Shown here in pieces: positions 34,559 through 44,026 of a stretch of DNA of 53,578 nucleotides (the first letter of the stretch is position 1; every line of letters begins with the position of its first letter). The position numbers were made by a program, and so were the translations under genes. A model generated the notes under the pieces. The model was not told the DNA's origin, made no database searches, and saw only the letters and a list, made by a program, of their open reading frames with translations. Origin of the DNA: SB15 sp964639245. GTDB lineage: Bacteria > Chloroflexota > Anaerolineae > Aggregatilineales > J027. The stretch spans positions 1 to 53,578 of the forward strand of contig CAZXCU010000025.1 of assembly GCA_964639245.1 (NCBI GenBank), written 5' to 3'.

Positions 34559-35167
34559 TTATAATCCATGTTCCTCGCGTAAACGGCGCAAATGATCAAT
34601 GGCCTGTTCGAGGTACGGCACATTTTGCGGCAGCATGTACCAGTTACTCGCGCCGGACGGGTGCGGCAACGGCACAATTGTTACTTCCCCTTGCTGCACC
34701 GCCTGTCCGATAATCTCCGTAAGGGGTAAACGGGTATCAAAATACAAGCCGATTGCCAGTTTGCCTACCGGAATAATCACTTTCAAATCCAGCAAGGCTA
34801 ATTCCTGTTCGCGCCACCCCGCACACAAGGCTTGTTCTTCTTTAGAAGGCACACGATCCCCGCGTCCGTTGGCATGTTTGCCCGGATAACACCGCGTCAC
34901 ACTCGCCATATAATGCCGCGCCCGAAAATCCGCTTCTTCCCATCCGGCAGCTGCCAGCCATTTAAACAAGCGTGTACCGGAGGTGAAGTTAAACGGACGC
35001 TGATTTTCCATTTCGGTATAGCCCGGCGCTTGTCCAATAATCATGACCCGCGCTTGGCTGTTCCCCGAAAAAATCGGCGGGGGATGAATCGGATAGCCGG
35101 CCTCAAGGCATTTTCGGCAGGCAGCCAGTTGTGTTTGATGCAAGGTGAGTGCGTCTTGAGTATCCAA
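34559..35167 (-). CDS. Uracil-DNA glycosylase family protein (family 4/5-like)
   Basis: The 202-residue protein has motif A MIIGQAPGYTEMENQRPF near residue 42 and motif B VPLPHPSGASNW near 165, the catalytic landmarks of the UDG superfamily. Cysteines at 17 and 20 (CRKC), plus CYPGKH and C116, could supply iron-sulfur ligands as in families 4 and 5. The enzyme would remove uracil or a deaminated base in repair. It is divergent from the Cys-cluster protein at 35241. Confidence 0.85.
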   Translation of the reverse strand: MDTQDALTLHQTQLAACRKCLEAGYPIHPPPIFSGNSQARVMIIGQAPGYTEMENQRPFNFTSGTRLFKWLAAAGWEEADFRARHYMASVTRCYPGKHANGRGDRVPSKEEQALCAGWREQELALLDLKVIIPVGKLAIGLYFDTRLPLTEIIGQAVQQGEVTIVPLPHPSGASNWYMLPQNVPYLEQAIDHLRRLREEHGL

Positions 35168-35240
35168 AAAGTAGACTTTCCGTTAAAGTTTCGTTAGAAT
35201 TAAAATCGTTAATGCTAACTTGATTCATTGAGGAAATCCA

Positions 35241-35588
35241 ATGTTATTATACCAAGCCGATGCTGAATTGTTGTTCCCGGCACGTCTTATTCCGGGGTTG
35301 CGCGAATTGCGGGGGGTCGAGTTTGCCATGCTGATTGACCGCCTGACGGAATGTGAAGCCGAAAGCGCGGTGGAGATTTTGGGGTTTTCCTTGATGATGA
35401 CCCGCCTTGCAAGCTGCCTGACCTGCACCGCCGACAGCTACCGTGCCATGAACGGCTGTACGCGCTGTGTGCATAAAGTCGTGCGCGGCTTCAAAGGCTC
35501 AGACGAGGAACTGATTAAATTGTGGGAAACCGCCTGCTCCGATGTGATGCGCTGGCAAGACAAAGGACTTCCCCCCAGAGAATTTTAA
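35241..35588 (+). CDS. Small Cys-cluster protein of unknown function
   Basis: I do not recognise this 115-residue protein. Four cysteines form CLTCTADSYRAMNGCTRC (residues about 59-76), which could hold zinc or an iron-sulfur cluster. Two more occur at C38 and near C99 (ETACSDVM). It is otherwise helical and charged with no signal peptide. TTGAGGAA precedes the ATG at 35241. It is divergently transcribed from the glycosylase gene. Confidence 0.7.
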   Translation: MLLYQADAELLFPARLIPGLRELRGVEFAMLIDRLTECEAESAVEILGFSLMMTRLASCLTCTADSYRAMNGCTRCVHKVVRGFKGSDEELIKLWETACSDVMRWQDKGLPPREF

Positions 35589-35694
35589 AAATCACCTGAA
35601 TGGGGTAAAGTCATCGCTTTGCCCCCACACATCCCTTCACAAAATCCATCATTTTGGCTACTCTTAGAGGGTATTTTGCTACGGAGAAAGTTTA

Positions 35695-36555
35695 ATGACG
35701 CAAGAAATCCTCATTGCCAGCGCCACGGGCAAAGTCGCCAGTGAAATTGTTCAACAACTGGCGGATAAAAAAATAGAATTTAAAGCGGCCTCTAGCAACC
35801 CCGAACGCGCCCAAAAAATTTTAGGAGACATGCCAACCATTTTATTAAATTATGACCAGCAGGACTCGTTTGCCCCGGCTCTTTCGGGGATCAAACGCCT
35901 CTTTTTGGTTCATCCGCAGGACAAACCCGGACGCTTGGCAGACCTAAAAAAATTCATTGATGCTGCCGTTGACGCGGGAGTGGAATATGGGGTGTTCATG
36001 TCCGCGTTGGGGGCGAATGAACAACCCAACGACCCGATGCACCTGTTGGAACAGCACATCGCTGCCAGTGGCCTTGCCCATACAATTTTGCGCCCCAACT
36101 GGTTCATGCAAAATTTCAATACCTCCGATTTACGCAGCATCAACGAAAAAAATGAAATTGTTATGCCCACGGGCGACCACAAATTGACCTTCATTGACAC
36201 CCGTGATATTGCGGCGGTGGCAGTGGCCTGTTTAACCGAGGCAGGTCACGCGGGCAAAGCCTATACGCTGATGGGTGACGAAGCGCTGTCCTACCGGGAA
36301 GCAGCAGCGATGATTTCTAGCGTGGTTAGCCGTCCGATTACCCATGTCAGCCCGCCTGCCAGCGCCCTGCTAGACCGCATGAAAGAACACAATGTGCCAC
36401 AGGAATTTATCGATTTTATGGCGTGGTTGTATCGGGATATTGAACGGGGACTCACCGCCCAATTTTCACCGGATGTGGCACAGATTTTAGGCCGTCCCCC
36501 CCGCGCCTTTGATGACTATGTGCATGAATACGCGGATGTCTGGCGGGTGAGCTAA
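35695..36555 (+). CDS. NmrA-like / SDR family NAD(P)-binding protein
   Basis: The 286-residue protein is an atypical short-chain dehydrogenase of the NmrA/QOR2 type. Its N-terminus, ILIASATGKVASEIVQQL, is a Rossmann loop whose first glycine is replaced. FLVHPQDKPGRLADLKKFID and HTILRPNWFMQNF are typical of the family, and the classical YxxxK pair is not obvious. Members sense NADP redox state or reduce quinones. GGAGAAAG lies before the ATG. Confidence 0.88.
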   Translation: MTQEILIASATGKVASEIVQQLADKKIEFKAASSNPERAQKILGDMPTILLNYDQQDSFAPALSGIKRLFLVHPQDKPGRLADLKKFIDAAVDAGVEYGVFMSALGANEQPNDPMHLLEQHIAASGLAHTILRPNWFMQNFNTSDLRSINEKNEIVMPTGDHKLTFIDTRDIAAVAVACLTEAGHAGKAYTLMGDEALSYREAAAMISSVVSRPITHVSPPASALLDRMKEHNVPQEFIDFMAWLYRDIERGLTAQFSPDVAQILGRPPRAFDDYVHEYADVWRVS

Positions 36556-36580
36556 AAGAAATTTGCCTGAAAAAATTTTG

Positions 36581-37006
36581 CTACTCTTTTGGAGGGTGTA
36601 CACCAAGTATCACCCAAGTTTTTCTAACGAGAATAGCATAGGGGTTGCTATCCAAATGAAGTGCTTCAACGGTGGCACGTCCCACAGCAGTTAAGCCAAT
36701 GACAATCAAACCATCTTCACTCCACTTGAAATGGTCAAACCAATGCTGTGTGTTTGGATTAAAAAGAGATGATTTTTCTCCTGTTAATGGATCAACCCCC
36801 TCGATTTTGTTACTTTTATGCTTGTTGCAAACAGCACAGGCCAAGGCGAGATTGTCTTCTTCATCCCCACCCCCTCTTGATTCGGGATAAATATGCTCAA
36901 TTTCTAAAGGCCCCATAATAAGATGCTGAGGACACAGGCAATAACCGCAACGGTTTTTTGCTCTTTCTCGCACTCTGGTTTCAACTTCAATAGGAAAACG
37001 AGTCAT
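36581..37006 (-). CDS. HNH endonuclease family protein
   Basis: The 141-residue protein has a complete HNH site: CGYCLCPQ, then LEIEHIYPESRGGGDEEDNLALAC, then CAVCNKHKSNK. The Cys pairs should bind structural zinc. It begins three bases after the stop of a 120-residue partner gene, so the two form one operon. From memory, this pair is common in cyanobacteria and Chloroflexota and may be a toxin-antitoxin or defence module. No target can be inferred. Confidence 0.85.
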   Translation of the reverse strand: MTRFPIEVETRVRERAKNRCGYCLCPQHLIMGPLEIEHIYPESRGGGDEEDNLALACAVCNKHKSNKIEGVDPLTGEKSSLFNPNTQHWFDHFKWSEDGLIVIGLTAVGRATVEALHLDSNPYAILVRKTWVILGVHPPKE

Positions 37007-37009
37007 AAA

Positions 37010-37372
37010 CTATGACAGGGGCGAACGTAAACCGCGTTCAACGGCTACTTGGAGCGCTTGCGCTTTGCGTACCATGCCCCGTTGATAAATCTCAAGCAAT
37101 TCATCTAAACGCTGTTTTTCGTCAGAGGTAATTTTATCATTCCGATTAAGCGCCAATAAATTGGAAAGTTCCGCTTGTTCTGCTTCTTCCAGTTGCATAT
37201 CCGCCAATGCAAGAATTTGTTCATCCGAAAGCATCTCGACAGGGGGTTCATCACCGCTATGAGCAAACCAATCACTTAACACCGCTTCAATGGGACGGTG
37301 AGTACGTTCGGCAATATCTTTTGCCCGTTTGACGACATCCTCTGAAACCACGATAGTAAACATCTGGCTCAT
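37010..37372 (-). CDS. Small helical partner of HNH protein (antitoxin-like)
   Basis: This 120-residue acidic, helix-rich protein begins FTIVVSEDVVKRAKDIAERT, like the N-termini of ribbon-helix-helix-type antitoxins, and then has a Leu/Glu-rich helical body (LSDEQILALADMQLEEAEQ). There is no signal peptide. It sits first in the operon, three bases before the HNH gene, in the antitoxin position. The antitoxin role is inference. Confidence 0.7.
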   Translation of the reverse strand: MSQMFTIVVSEDVVKRAKDIAERTHRPIEAVLSDWFAHSGDEPPVEMLSDEQILALADMQLEEAEQAELSNLLALNRNDKITSDEKQRLDELLEIYQRGMVRKAQALQVAVERGLRSPLS

Positions 37373-37522
37373 GATTGCCTCCTTGTAGCGAACATCCGGC
37401 GGGGTTTGTTACCCACCTCACACCATAGTTTATCCGATAATGTCAATCGAAATGAAGTTGGCTTTAAACAGCATATTTTATTGTCCTGATATATAAGGGA
37501 TGGGTCAAAAATGAAACCGGTT

Positions 37523-37900
37523 TCAATCCTCGACATCTTGGGAAGTGGTTTCGTCAGATTGACCTAATTCCAAAATGAGGGCTTCAATCTGGGGTTGCGG
37601 AGGGGATAAATCTTTTTCAATAATTTCCCAAATACGTTCTAGCTTGATAGCCCAATACACATGAATTACAAAATTCCTAAAAGCGCCTATTTGCCGCCAC
37701 GGAATTTGTGGATTTTTGTCACGCAATCCTTGAGAAACGTTACGGCTCGCTTCCCCGATAATTTCAAGATTACGGATAACCGCTTCTTGTATAAGCCGGG
37801 ATTCCATAAATTTCTCTTTTCCCGGCTGAACAAACGCTTGCGTCAGTTGAATCCGTTCAGTAATATCTTCCAAGAAAGCACGGTCATCACGCACACTCAT
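37523..37900 (-). CDS. hepT: HepT-like RNase toxin (DUF86)
   Basis: The 125-residue HEPN protein carries the RX4HXY motif in RNFVIHVY, the RNase site and the AMPylation site of HepT. The start shares ATGA with the stop of the MntA gene, the standard arrangement of this type of toxin-antitoxin pair. The toxin cuts RNA, possibly tRNA, unless the antitoxin modifies its tyrosine. Confidence 0.9.
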   Translation of the reverse strand: MSVRDDRAFLEDITERIQLTQAFVQPGKEKFMESRLIQEAVIRNLEIIGEASRNVSQGLRDKNPQIPWRQIGAFRNFVIHVYWAIKLERIWEIIEKDLSPPQPQIEALILELGQSDETTSQDVED

Positions 37901-38196
37901 AGGGGAATCGCCTCACGCAGCACTCGCTCACGAATACGCGGCTTCAATTCCTCAACGGTTGCAATATCCACCTTGTGTCCAAGCAAATCTTCTAGGGCAA
38001 TCACCAGTCCCATCCCGCCCCACGCCGAAAGTTTTGTCCAATCTTGGTCGACTAGCAAATCAATATCGCTCGTTTCTGTATCGTCCCCGCGTGCCACAGA
38101 TCCAAAAACGCGCACATTGGATGCCCCATGTTCTGCCGCAATTCGCAAAATGTCATTTCGTTTTTCAATGAGCAATTTTTGAAGTTTTTGAGGCAT
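37897..38196 (-). CDS. mntA: MntA-like antitoxin nucleotidyltransferase
   Basis: A minimal nucleotidyltransferase of 99 residues. FGSVARGDDTETSDIDLLVD supplies the GSx10DxD catalytic motif. MntA antitoxins attach AMP units to the HepT tyrosine. The ATG at 38196 follows GGTGGAGGG; the frame from 38244 has no ribosome site and is rejected. It overlaps hepT by four bases. Confidence 0.9.
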   Translation of the reverse strand: MPQKLQKLLIEKRNDILRIAAEHGASNVRVFGSVARGDDTETSDIDLLVDQDWTKLSAWGGMGLVIALEDLLGHKVDIATVEELKPRIRERVLREAIPL

Positions 38197-38252
38197 GGTA
38201 CCCTCCACCTTATTTAATCGGGGTGGGCAGGCAACCCACCCCAACCCACATT

Positions 38253-39305
38253 TTATCCAATCACATTAATCGGGATGAAGTCCGCTTTGAGCAGTGTTGC
38301 CATGGAAATATGCTGGGCAACCGTTTTGGCAAGTTCGGCAAACGCGATTCCGGCGGGGCTGTCCGGGTCAGTCGCCACCACAGGCCGTCCATAGTCGCCG
38401 CCTTCGCGCACACTGGCCTGCATCGGTACGCGCCCCATAAACGGCACTTTCCGTTCTTGGGCGAGTTTTTCGCCGCCGCCCTGCCCGTAAATTTCGCCGG
38501 ACATATTTTCAATCACCCCCAGAATCGGCACATTCAATTTATCGAACATGGCAATCGCACGGCGAGCATCGTCCACGGCGACAGTTTGCGGTTGGGTCAC
38601 GATGACCGCACCCGTCAGAGGCACCGATTGGGCGAGGGAAAGTTGCGCGTCGCCCGTGCCGGGGGGCAAATCCACCACCATATAATCCAGATTGCCCCAA
38701 TGCACATCGCTAAAAAATTGGCGAATCGCGCTGTGCAGCATCGGGCCACGCCAGATCATCGCCTGGTCGGGTTCTGCCAGAAAACCCATGCTCATCACCT
38801 TCATTCCGTAGGCTTCAAACGGAATCATTTTGCGGTCTTCGCCTTCGCCGGAAACACGCGGACGGGCAAATCCTAACCCGACCATCGTAGGAATATTCGG
38901 CCCCAACACGTCCGCATCCATCAACCCGACTTTTGCGCCATATTGCGCCAAGGCCACCGCTAAATTGGTCGAAACGGTGCTTTTGCCAACCCCACCTTTG
39001 CCACTGGCAACCGCCACAATATTTTTAATCGGGAGGCTGATGTTACCGTGCATTCCCCCCGGCACGCGGGCATCCCATGTGATGCTGACTTTTTCGATGC
39101 CCAAGGGCTGCAAAACTTCCTCACAGCGTTTTTGAAAATGACCTTTCAACGGGCAAGCAGGCGTGGTTAGCACAAACCGAAAACTGGCGGTGCTGCCCTC
39201 GAATTTTAAATCCTCAACCATACCCAGAGAGACAATATCCCGCCCTAAGTCCGGGTCAATCACCTGACTGAGCGCTTGTAATGCTGAATCGCGTAATTCC
39301 GCCAT
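38253..39305 (-). CDS. mrp: Mrp/NBP35 family P-loop ATPase
   Basis: The 350-residue protein combines an N-terminal MIP18/DUF59 domain (about 1-85, SQVIDPDLGRDIVSLGMV) with a Mrp/ApbC ATPase containing the deviant Walker A ASGKGGVGKST near 107 and DADVLGPNIP. The family carries iron-sulfur clusters to target proteins. The usual CxxC near the C-terminus is missing: after VIENMSGEIYGQGGGE no cysteine pair appears, so a bridging cluster could not form in the normal way. Only C73 (PACPLKG) remains conserved-looking. Confidence 0.92.
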   Translation of the reverse strand: MAELRDSALQALSQVIDPDLGRDIVSLGMVEDLKFEGSTASFRFVLTTPACPLKGHFQKRCEEVLQPLGIEKVSITWDARVPGGMHGNISLPIKNIVAVASGKGGVGKSTVSTNLAVALAQYGAKVGLMDADVLGPNIPTMVGLGFARPRVSGEGEDRKMIPFEAYGMKVMSMGFLAEPDQAMIWRGPMLHSAIRQFFSDVHWGNLDYMVVDLPPGTGDAQLSLAQSVPLTGAVIVTQPQTVAVDDARRAIAMFDKLNVPILGVIENMSGEIYGQGGGEKLAQERKVPFMGRVPMQASVREGGDYGRPVVATDPDSPAGIAFAELAKTVAQHISMATLLKADFIPINVIG

Positions 39306-39441
39306 CGGTTCTCCGTAGATTTTTTCAGACGATTTTCTATTTTATTCCCGATTATAACAGACGTAGGCAGTGATGTCAGGACAATCGGGAAGGTTGGCTG
39401 TGTAAAAAGGGCATTTTAGCAGGTCGTCAGGCCATAAAAAA

Positions 39442-39458
39442 TGGGGCGAACTGCCCCA
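39442..39458 (-). terminator. Rho-independent terminator
   Basis: Read on the minus strand, TGGGGC (39458-39453) and GCCCCA (39447-39442) form a stem, followed by six Ts. It lies just after the stop codon at 39464. On the plus strand it is also followed by a T-run, so it may act in both directions. Confidence 0.85.
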
Positions 39459-39463
39459 CTTTT

Positions 39464-41005
39464 TTATTCAGCGATTTGTAAACTATCCGCCAGCGCCACC
39501 ACCAAATCTTGATAGGCCGCCAACCCACCCACACGGAAAAAGGTCAATAAACTGGCAATTTCCCCCGATTCCATCAAAATCGCAATGTCCAGAATATCAA
39601 ACACAGTGTCTGTTCCATAGGATATAGCGGCGGAATGTCCCCCCAGCACGACTTTTTCGCGGGTCAGCGCAGCACCGGCATTTTCTGCCTCCGATGAAAT
39701 TGCCATGACAACATCCATCGGGGTGACATCTTCGGGCAGAACACTCAGCGCATACTCCGGCAGTTCCGCGAGTGTGGGAATCACAAAGACCACGATATCC
39801 CCATCTGCAATATTATTTAAATCGCCGGACTGCACCAGCGTATCATTATTACTGACAATCACCACCCCCTCTAAATCGTAGGTGAGCCAGCCTTCAGGAT
39901 ATTGAAAAGTCAATGTCCCATCTGTCGAGGTGAAGGCTTGGGTCAAAGGCAGCCCGTTGGGGTTGGCTTGGGGGGTGGGCTGGGTTTGGGTGGATTCGGG
40001 GACTTCCAACGAATAGGCCAACGCCAGAATCGTCGGTTCAAGCAGCAGCACATTTTCAAGGCTGCCTATCACCGTCATGTTGGCATACACATCCTGCCCA
40101 ATGCCCGTCACCACATACGCGAAACCAATGCCGGATTCATCTATGATGAGAACCCGCGCCGCAGGCAAATCTGTCACCGCAAATTCGCTTACTTCGCCCA
40201 CTGTTGCCGTAGGCACATCCTGCTCCACCGACAGCATCACATCGTTTACACGGTCTACGGCAACGGTTTCTGTGATGGGGTCGGCAAAATCCCCGCTAAT
40301 GCCCACCGTGACATCATTATTCGGGATGGTCAGCAGGGTATAGGTATCTTCTTCAGAAGCCAACCACCCCACCGGCACAGCAAACGCCACAGGTTCGCTT
40401 GGGCGAGCATAGAGAGTACCGTCTGCAATAGCCAGCGTCAGACTGCTCAGGGGGGTTGTATCGCTATTTAAACGTACCGAATTGAGAATCTCAAGGATTG
40501 GCAGGGTTGCCGTTGCGAATTGTTCCGCCGCCCCAAACAACCACACGCTGGCAAAATTCCCCGCGCCCAAATCCCAGACCATCAAGCGATTATCAAAGGG
40601 GTCAGCCAACCCATCGACCACCGCTAAGGGTTGGTCATTCAGCAGCAAATTTTGCGGGTCGGTCACAATGGCCTCCCCTACGATTGCTCGATTCAATTCC
40701 GCGAGGGCAAAATCCGCCGCGCTAAGTTGGTTTTTCCCCGCCGCACTCACCCGCATAATGATCGGTAGCGCGTCTGTTTCGACCTGTATCCCCCCGCTTT
40801 GCCCGACTCCCGTCGCGGGAATCGGGGCAGAAAATGTCACAGAATCCCCGCCACTCTCGGTAATTTCCCAACCGGCAGGATATGCCAGCGAAAAACTGCC
40901 ATCTTCGGCGCTAAAGGTCAGCACCGCGTCGGTTTGCGCCTGAGCGATGATGGGAAATCCCAACAGAAGAATAAATATCATGAACATGCGTAAAAAAGAA
41001 GCCAT
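39464..41005 (-). CDS. Secreted protein with three PsbP-like repeats
   Basis: The ATG at 41005 (AAAGGTG upstream) begins a signal peptide, RMFMIFILLLGFPIIAQAQ. The 513-residue mature protein contains three units that start alike: FSAEDGSFSLAYPAGWEI, a weaker one near AVPVGWLASEEDTYTL, and FTSTDGTLTFQYPEGWLTY. This YP-x-GW core recalls the Mog1/PsbP-like fold, used here as a guess. Function is unknown. A linker rich in Thr, Gln and Pro precedes the third unit. A terminator follows at 39442. Confidence 0.75.
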   Translation of the reverse strand: MASFLRMFMIFILLLGFPIIAQAQTDAVLTFSAEDGSFSLAYPAGWEITESGGDSVTFSAPIPATGVGQSGGIQVETDALPIIMRVSAAGKNQLSAADFALAELNRAIVGEAIVTDPQNLLLNDQPLAVVDGLADPFDNRLMVWDLGAGNFASVWLFGAAEQFATATLPILEILNSVRLNSDTTPLSSLTLAIADGTLYARPSEPVAFAVPVGWLASEEDTYTLLTIPNNDVTVGISGDFADPITETVAVDRVNDVMLSVEQDVPTATVGEVSEFAVTDLPAARVLIIDESGIGFAYVVTGIGQDVYANMTVIGSLENVLLLEPTILALAYSLEVPESTQTQPTPQANPNGLPLTQAFTSTDGTLTFQYPEGWLTYDLEGVVIVSNNDTLVQSGDLNNIADGDIVVFVIPTLAELPEYALSVLPEDVTPMDVVMAISSEAENAGAALTREKVVLGGHSAAISYGTDTVFDILDIAILMESGEIASLLTFFRVGGLAAYQDLVVALADSLQIAE

Positions 41006-41066
41006 CAGGAAGCACCTTTCAATTGTCTTACTATAGACAATAGCAGACTTTCGCGTGTTCCAAAAT

Positions 41067-43514
41067 TTACGGGTGGGCAAATTCGCTGATAAACGGGAGC
41101 GCAATACGGAAGGTTGTGCCTTTTTCGGGGGAGCTTTCTACGGCAATTTCCCCCTGATGCACGTCAATAATCTTTTTTACAATCGTCAAACCCAAGCCAG
41201 CGGTGCCGGTTTCTTTGGAACGGGCTTTGTCCCCGCGATAGAATTGCTCAAAAATGTGGGGCAAATCCTCCGCATGGATTCCAACCCCGGTGTCACTAAT
41301 TTCGACCACCACTCGGCCTTCTGCTAAACGGGTTTTGAGGCGGATTGTCCCCTCCGCGAACGTATTTTGAATCGCGTTTTCAATCAGGTGCATAAACGCA
41401 TTTCCCATTTCTGCTCCATCCACTTCAATCTGAGGAAGCAGTTCGTCTAAATCCAGCACCACTTGTAGCTGTTTACCCAGCGCGGACGCTTGCATCCGTG
41501 TGCCAGCATCGCGCAAAATCTGGTTGAGGTCAGTGGCACGAAAGGCAAAATTTGCCCGATTTTCGAGGCGGGTCATGGTCAGCACGGCTTCAATCAATTT
41601 GCTCAGACGGGCAACCTGCTCTTCAATTAATTGGCGGTGGCGTTCCTGCTGTTCGGGAGTGCGGCTGCGACTCATCAGATAGATACTGCTGTTGATAATC
41701 GCCAGGGGGGTTTTAAAATCGTGAGCGGTATAATGCACAAAGTCGGAGAGGACACGGCTCCGTTCACGCTCGGCAGCCATCTCAAAAGCCTGTTGTTCAG
41801 CCTGTTTACGGGCTGAAATATCAATCCCGGTGCCGATAATACACGGGACTCCATCTAATTCAATCCGCCGCCCCAGAAAAAAATACGGAATGACTTTGTT
41901 ATTTTTCGCCATCACCCGTGCTTCTAAGGAGGCTTCTCCCACGATAAAAACTTCTCGGATGGTATCCGCTACAAGGGAATGGTCATCCGGGCTAAACAAT
42001 TGGAGGGGATGAACTTGCCGTATTTCATCTGCCGTATAACCTGTCACGGTTTCGACATTGCTATTCCAGCGCAAAAAGCGGCCTTCATGGTCAAAAATAT
42101 AAAACACCCCCGGCAGACTGTTGACGACTGAATCGCTCAGATATTTTTCCTGCAAAAGTTCATTTTCGGCCTGCCTGCGTTCAGTGATGTTCCGTGCAAT
42201 CCCCATGATTTGAATGACCTGACCATTTTCTTGCTGGGGCGAAGGAATAATTTCCAGCGTCACAACTTTTTTATGGGCGGTTAAGGCTTTGAGTTCAAAC
42301 GGGGCAATTTCTTCACCGTTTGCCACCCGTGCAAACTGCGCTGTCGCCAATGGAATCTGGTCAATGGGCAAGATGTGCGTAAAAACACGGCCTAGCCATT
42401 CTTCCCGCGACCACCCCATGATCGCTTCAAAAGCGGGATTGAGCGAAGTAAAGGTCATGTCCCGGGGGTTCAGGCTGTAAATGATGATGGGTAAATGATT
42501 AACAAGGGTGCGATATTGAGCTTCACGTTTTTGCAGCGCGTCTTCTATCGCTTTGCGGGCAGTGATGTCTTGGATATAACTCAAAAAATGCAGGGGCTTG
42601 CCGTGGTCATCGCGCACCAGCGAACAACTTAAATAGACCCAGATAATAGCCCCATTTTTACAAATATAGCGTTTTTCGAGTTCAAATGAGGGAATGTCCC
42701 CCTGCAACAACTGTTGGCACAATTCCCAGTCGATCATGGCATCATCGGGGTGGGTTACGTCCATAAAAGTACGTTCGCGCAGTTCTTCAAGGGTGTATCC
42801 AAGCATGGTACACAATTTGGGTTGGGCTTCTAACCAGCGCCCTTCCAAATCCACCGCCGTTTTCATGACCTGTACCAGTCGTTCCGCCCGTGCCAATTGT
42901 TCTTGGCTTTTGGCAAGGGCGTTGCGGGCTTCGTAACGGCGCTGTTCCCGCGAAATCATTTGCCCAATGACCCCTGCCACCAGCATATACACGACAAAAG
43001 TGAGCAGCAGGGTTTCAAGCGGATAATTCGCATTTGGCATAACCAACCACTGCCAGCCTAACCCAACCGCCGCCAGGCACGCTCCAACCATTAAAAATTC
43101 GGGCAAATGGGGAACAATCGACTTTTTCTTCCAATAATCCACCCCAAAACTCATAATAAGCAGAAATAAAATCTGCATTCCCAAAGGGATGGCAGGGTTG
43201 TCGACGGGTTTCAAGAAAACACATAAACTAGCAATCGCCCCGGCAACAAGACCCGCGCTGACTCCGCCAAAAATGACCGCCATTGCCCCGATAACTGCAT
43301 AAATTTCAACAATTGTCTCAGCCGACAACTGGATCGGCACGACCACGCTCATCAGCGCAATCACCCCGAAGAGGCAGCCAATAGCGAACACCCGCCAATA
43401 GGAAGCGCTGTCCCTCAGCCGATAGGTGAGGCTCACATACACAAAAGTCAGCGAAAACAGCAGCGCGGCGTTTTGCCCCAATGAGAATAATAAGTCCGAA
43501 AAATGAATCGTCAT
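41067..43514 (-). CDS. Membrane PAS-domain sensor histidine kinase
   Basis: An 815-residue hybrid-free kinase. The first 200 residues carry about six membrane helices resembling a 5TM (5TMR-LYT-type) sensor. Three PAS domains follow: around 230-340 (YTLEELRERTFMDVTHPDD), 345-460 (HLPIIIYSLNPRDMTF) and 470-580 (SLPGVFYIFDHEGRF). HisKA has phospho-acceptor H in VHYTAHDFKTPLAII, and HATPase has HLIENAIQNTF and DTGVGIHAEDLPHIFEQFYRG. The ATG at 43514 (MTIHFSDLL) is chosen over that at 43532. It is divergent from a response regulator at 43628, probably its partner. Confidence 0.93.
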   Translation of the reverse strand: MTIHFSDLLFSLGQNAALLFSLTFVYVSLTYRLRDSASYWRVFAIGCLFGVIALMSVVVPIQLSAETIVEIYAVIGAMAVIFGGVSAGLVAGAIASLCVFLKPVDNPAIPLGMQILFLLIMSFGVDYWKKKSIVPHLPEFLMVGACLAAVGLGWQWLVMPNANYPLETLLLTFVVYMLVAGVIGQMISREQRRYEARNALAKSQEQLARAERLVQVMKTAVDLEGRWLEAQPKLCTMLGYTLEELRERTFMDVTHPDDAMIDWELCQQLLQGDIPSFELEKRYICKNGAIIWVYLSCSLVRDDHGKPLHFLSYIQDITARKAIEDALQKREAQYRTLVNHLPIIIYSLNPRDMTFTSLNPAFEAIMGWSREEWLGRVFTHILPIDQIPLATAQFARVANGEEIAPFELKALTAHKKVVTLEIIPSPQQENGQVIQIMGIARNITERRQAENELLQEKYLSDSVVNSLPGVFYIFDHEGRFLRWNSNVETVTGYTADEIRQVHPLQLFSPDDHSLVADTIREVFIVGEASLEARVMAKNNKVIPYFFLGRRIELDGVPCIIGTGIDISARKQAEQQAFEMAAERERSRVLSDFVHYTAHDFKTPLAIINSSIYLMSRSRTPEQQERHRQLIEEQVARLSKLIEAVLTMTRLENRANFAFRATDLNQILRDAGTRMQASALGKQLQVVLDLDELLPQIEVDGAEMGNAFMHLIENAIQNTFAEGTIRLKTRLAEGRVVVEISDTGVGIHAEDLPHIFEQFYRGDKARSKETGTAGLGLTIVKKIIDVHQGEIAVESSPEKGTTFRIALPFISEFAHP

Positions 43515-43627
43515 GCGACCTGCACTAAACACACTCTTAATAAGATTTTACCAATGAATAGTGATTGTTTGTATTTTATTTGTTCCAAGTTAATATTAGC
43601 AGCCAGATTTTTGAACGGCAGGCAGGT

Positions 43628-44023
43628 ATGGAAAAAGTATTGAGTGGCTACACCGCCCTTTTAATTGATGATGATGAAGACAGCCGCACCCTTGCCCGGC
43701 ACATTCTGGAACAGGTCGGCGCGAGGGTGGTGGTCGCCCGGAATGGGCAGGAAGGGTTTGCACTGGCGGTGGAAACGCAGCCGGATTTTATTCTCTCCGA
43801 TATTTCGATGCCCGGCATGAACGGTTTGGAGATGATGCGCGAAATGGCAATCAGCATTTACACGCGGGACATTCCGGTGATTGCGATTTCGGGGATGGAT
43901 GACCCCGCCTTGCGCCTCAATTCGTTCCGCGCAGGCTTTTTACATTACATCCAGAAACCGTTTGACCCCGAAAAGCTGGTGCGGCAAATCTGGCTCATTC
44001 TAACAGAAACCGAAGAGGATTAA
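43628..44023 (+). CDS. Stand-alone receiver-domain response regulator
   Basis: The 131-residue CheY-like protein has IDDDEDSR at the acidic pocket, phospho-acceptor D in ILSDISMPGMNG and K in YIQKPFDPEK. There is no output domain. It starts at 43628 (MEKVLSGYTALL), divergent from the PAS kinase, which suggests a pair acting through protein contacts. Its stop is three bases from that of the next gene, on the opposite strand. Confidence 0.9.
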   Translation: MEKVLSGYTALLIDDDEDSRTLARHILEQVGARVVVARNGQEGFALAVETQPDFILSDISMPGMNGLEMMREMAISIYTRDIPVIAISGMDDPALRLNSFRAGFLHYIQKPFDPEKLVRQIWLILTETEED

Positions 44024-44026
44024 GGC

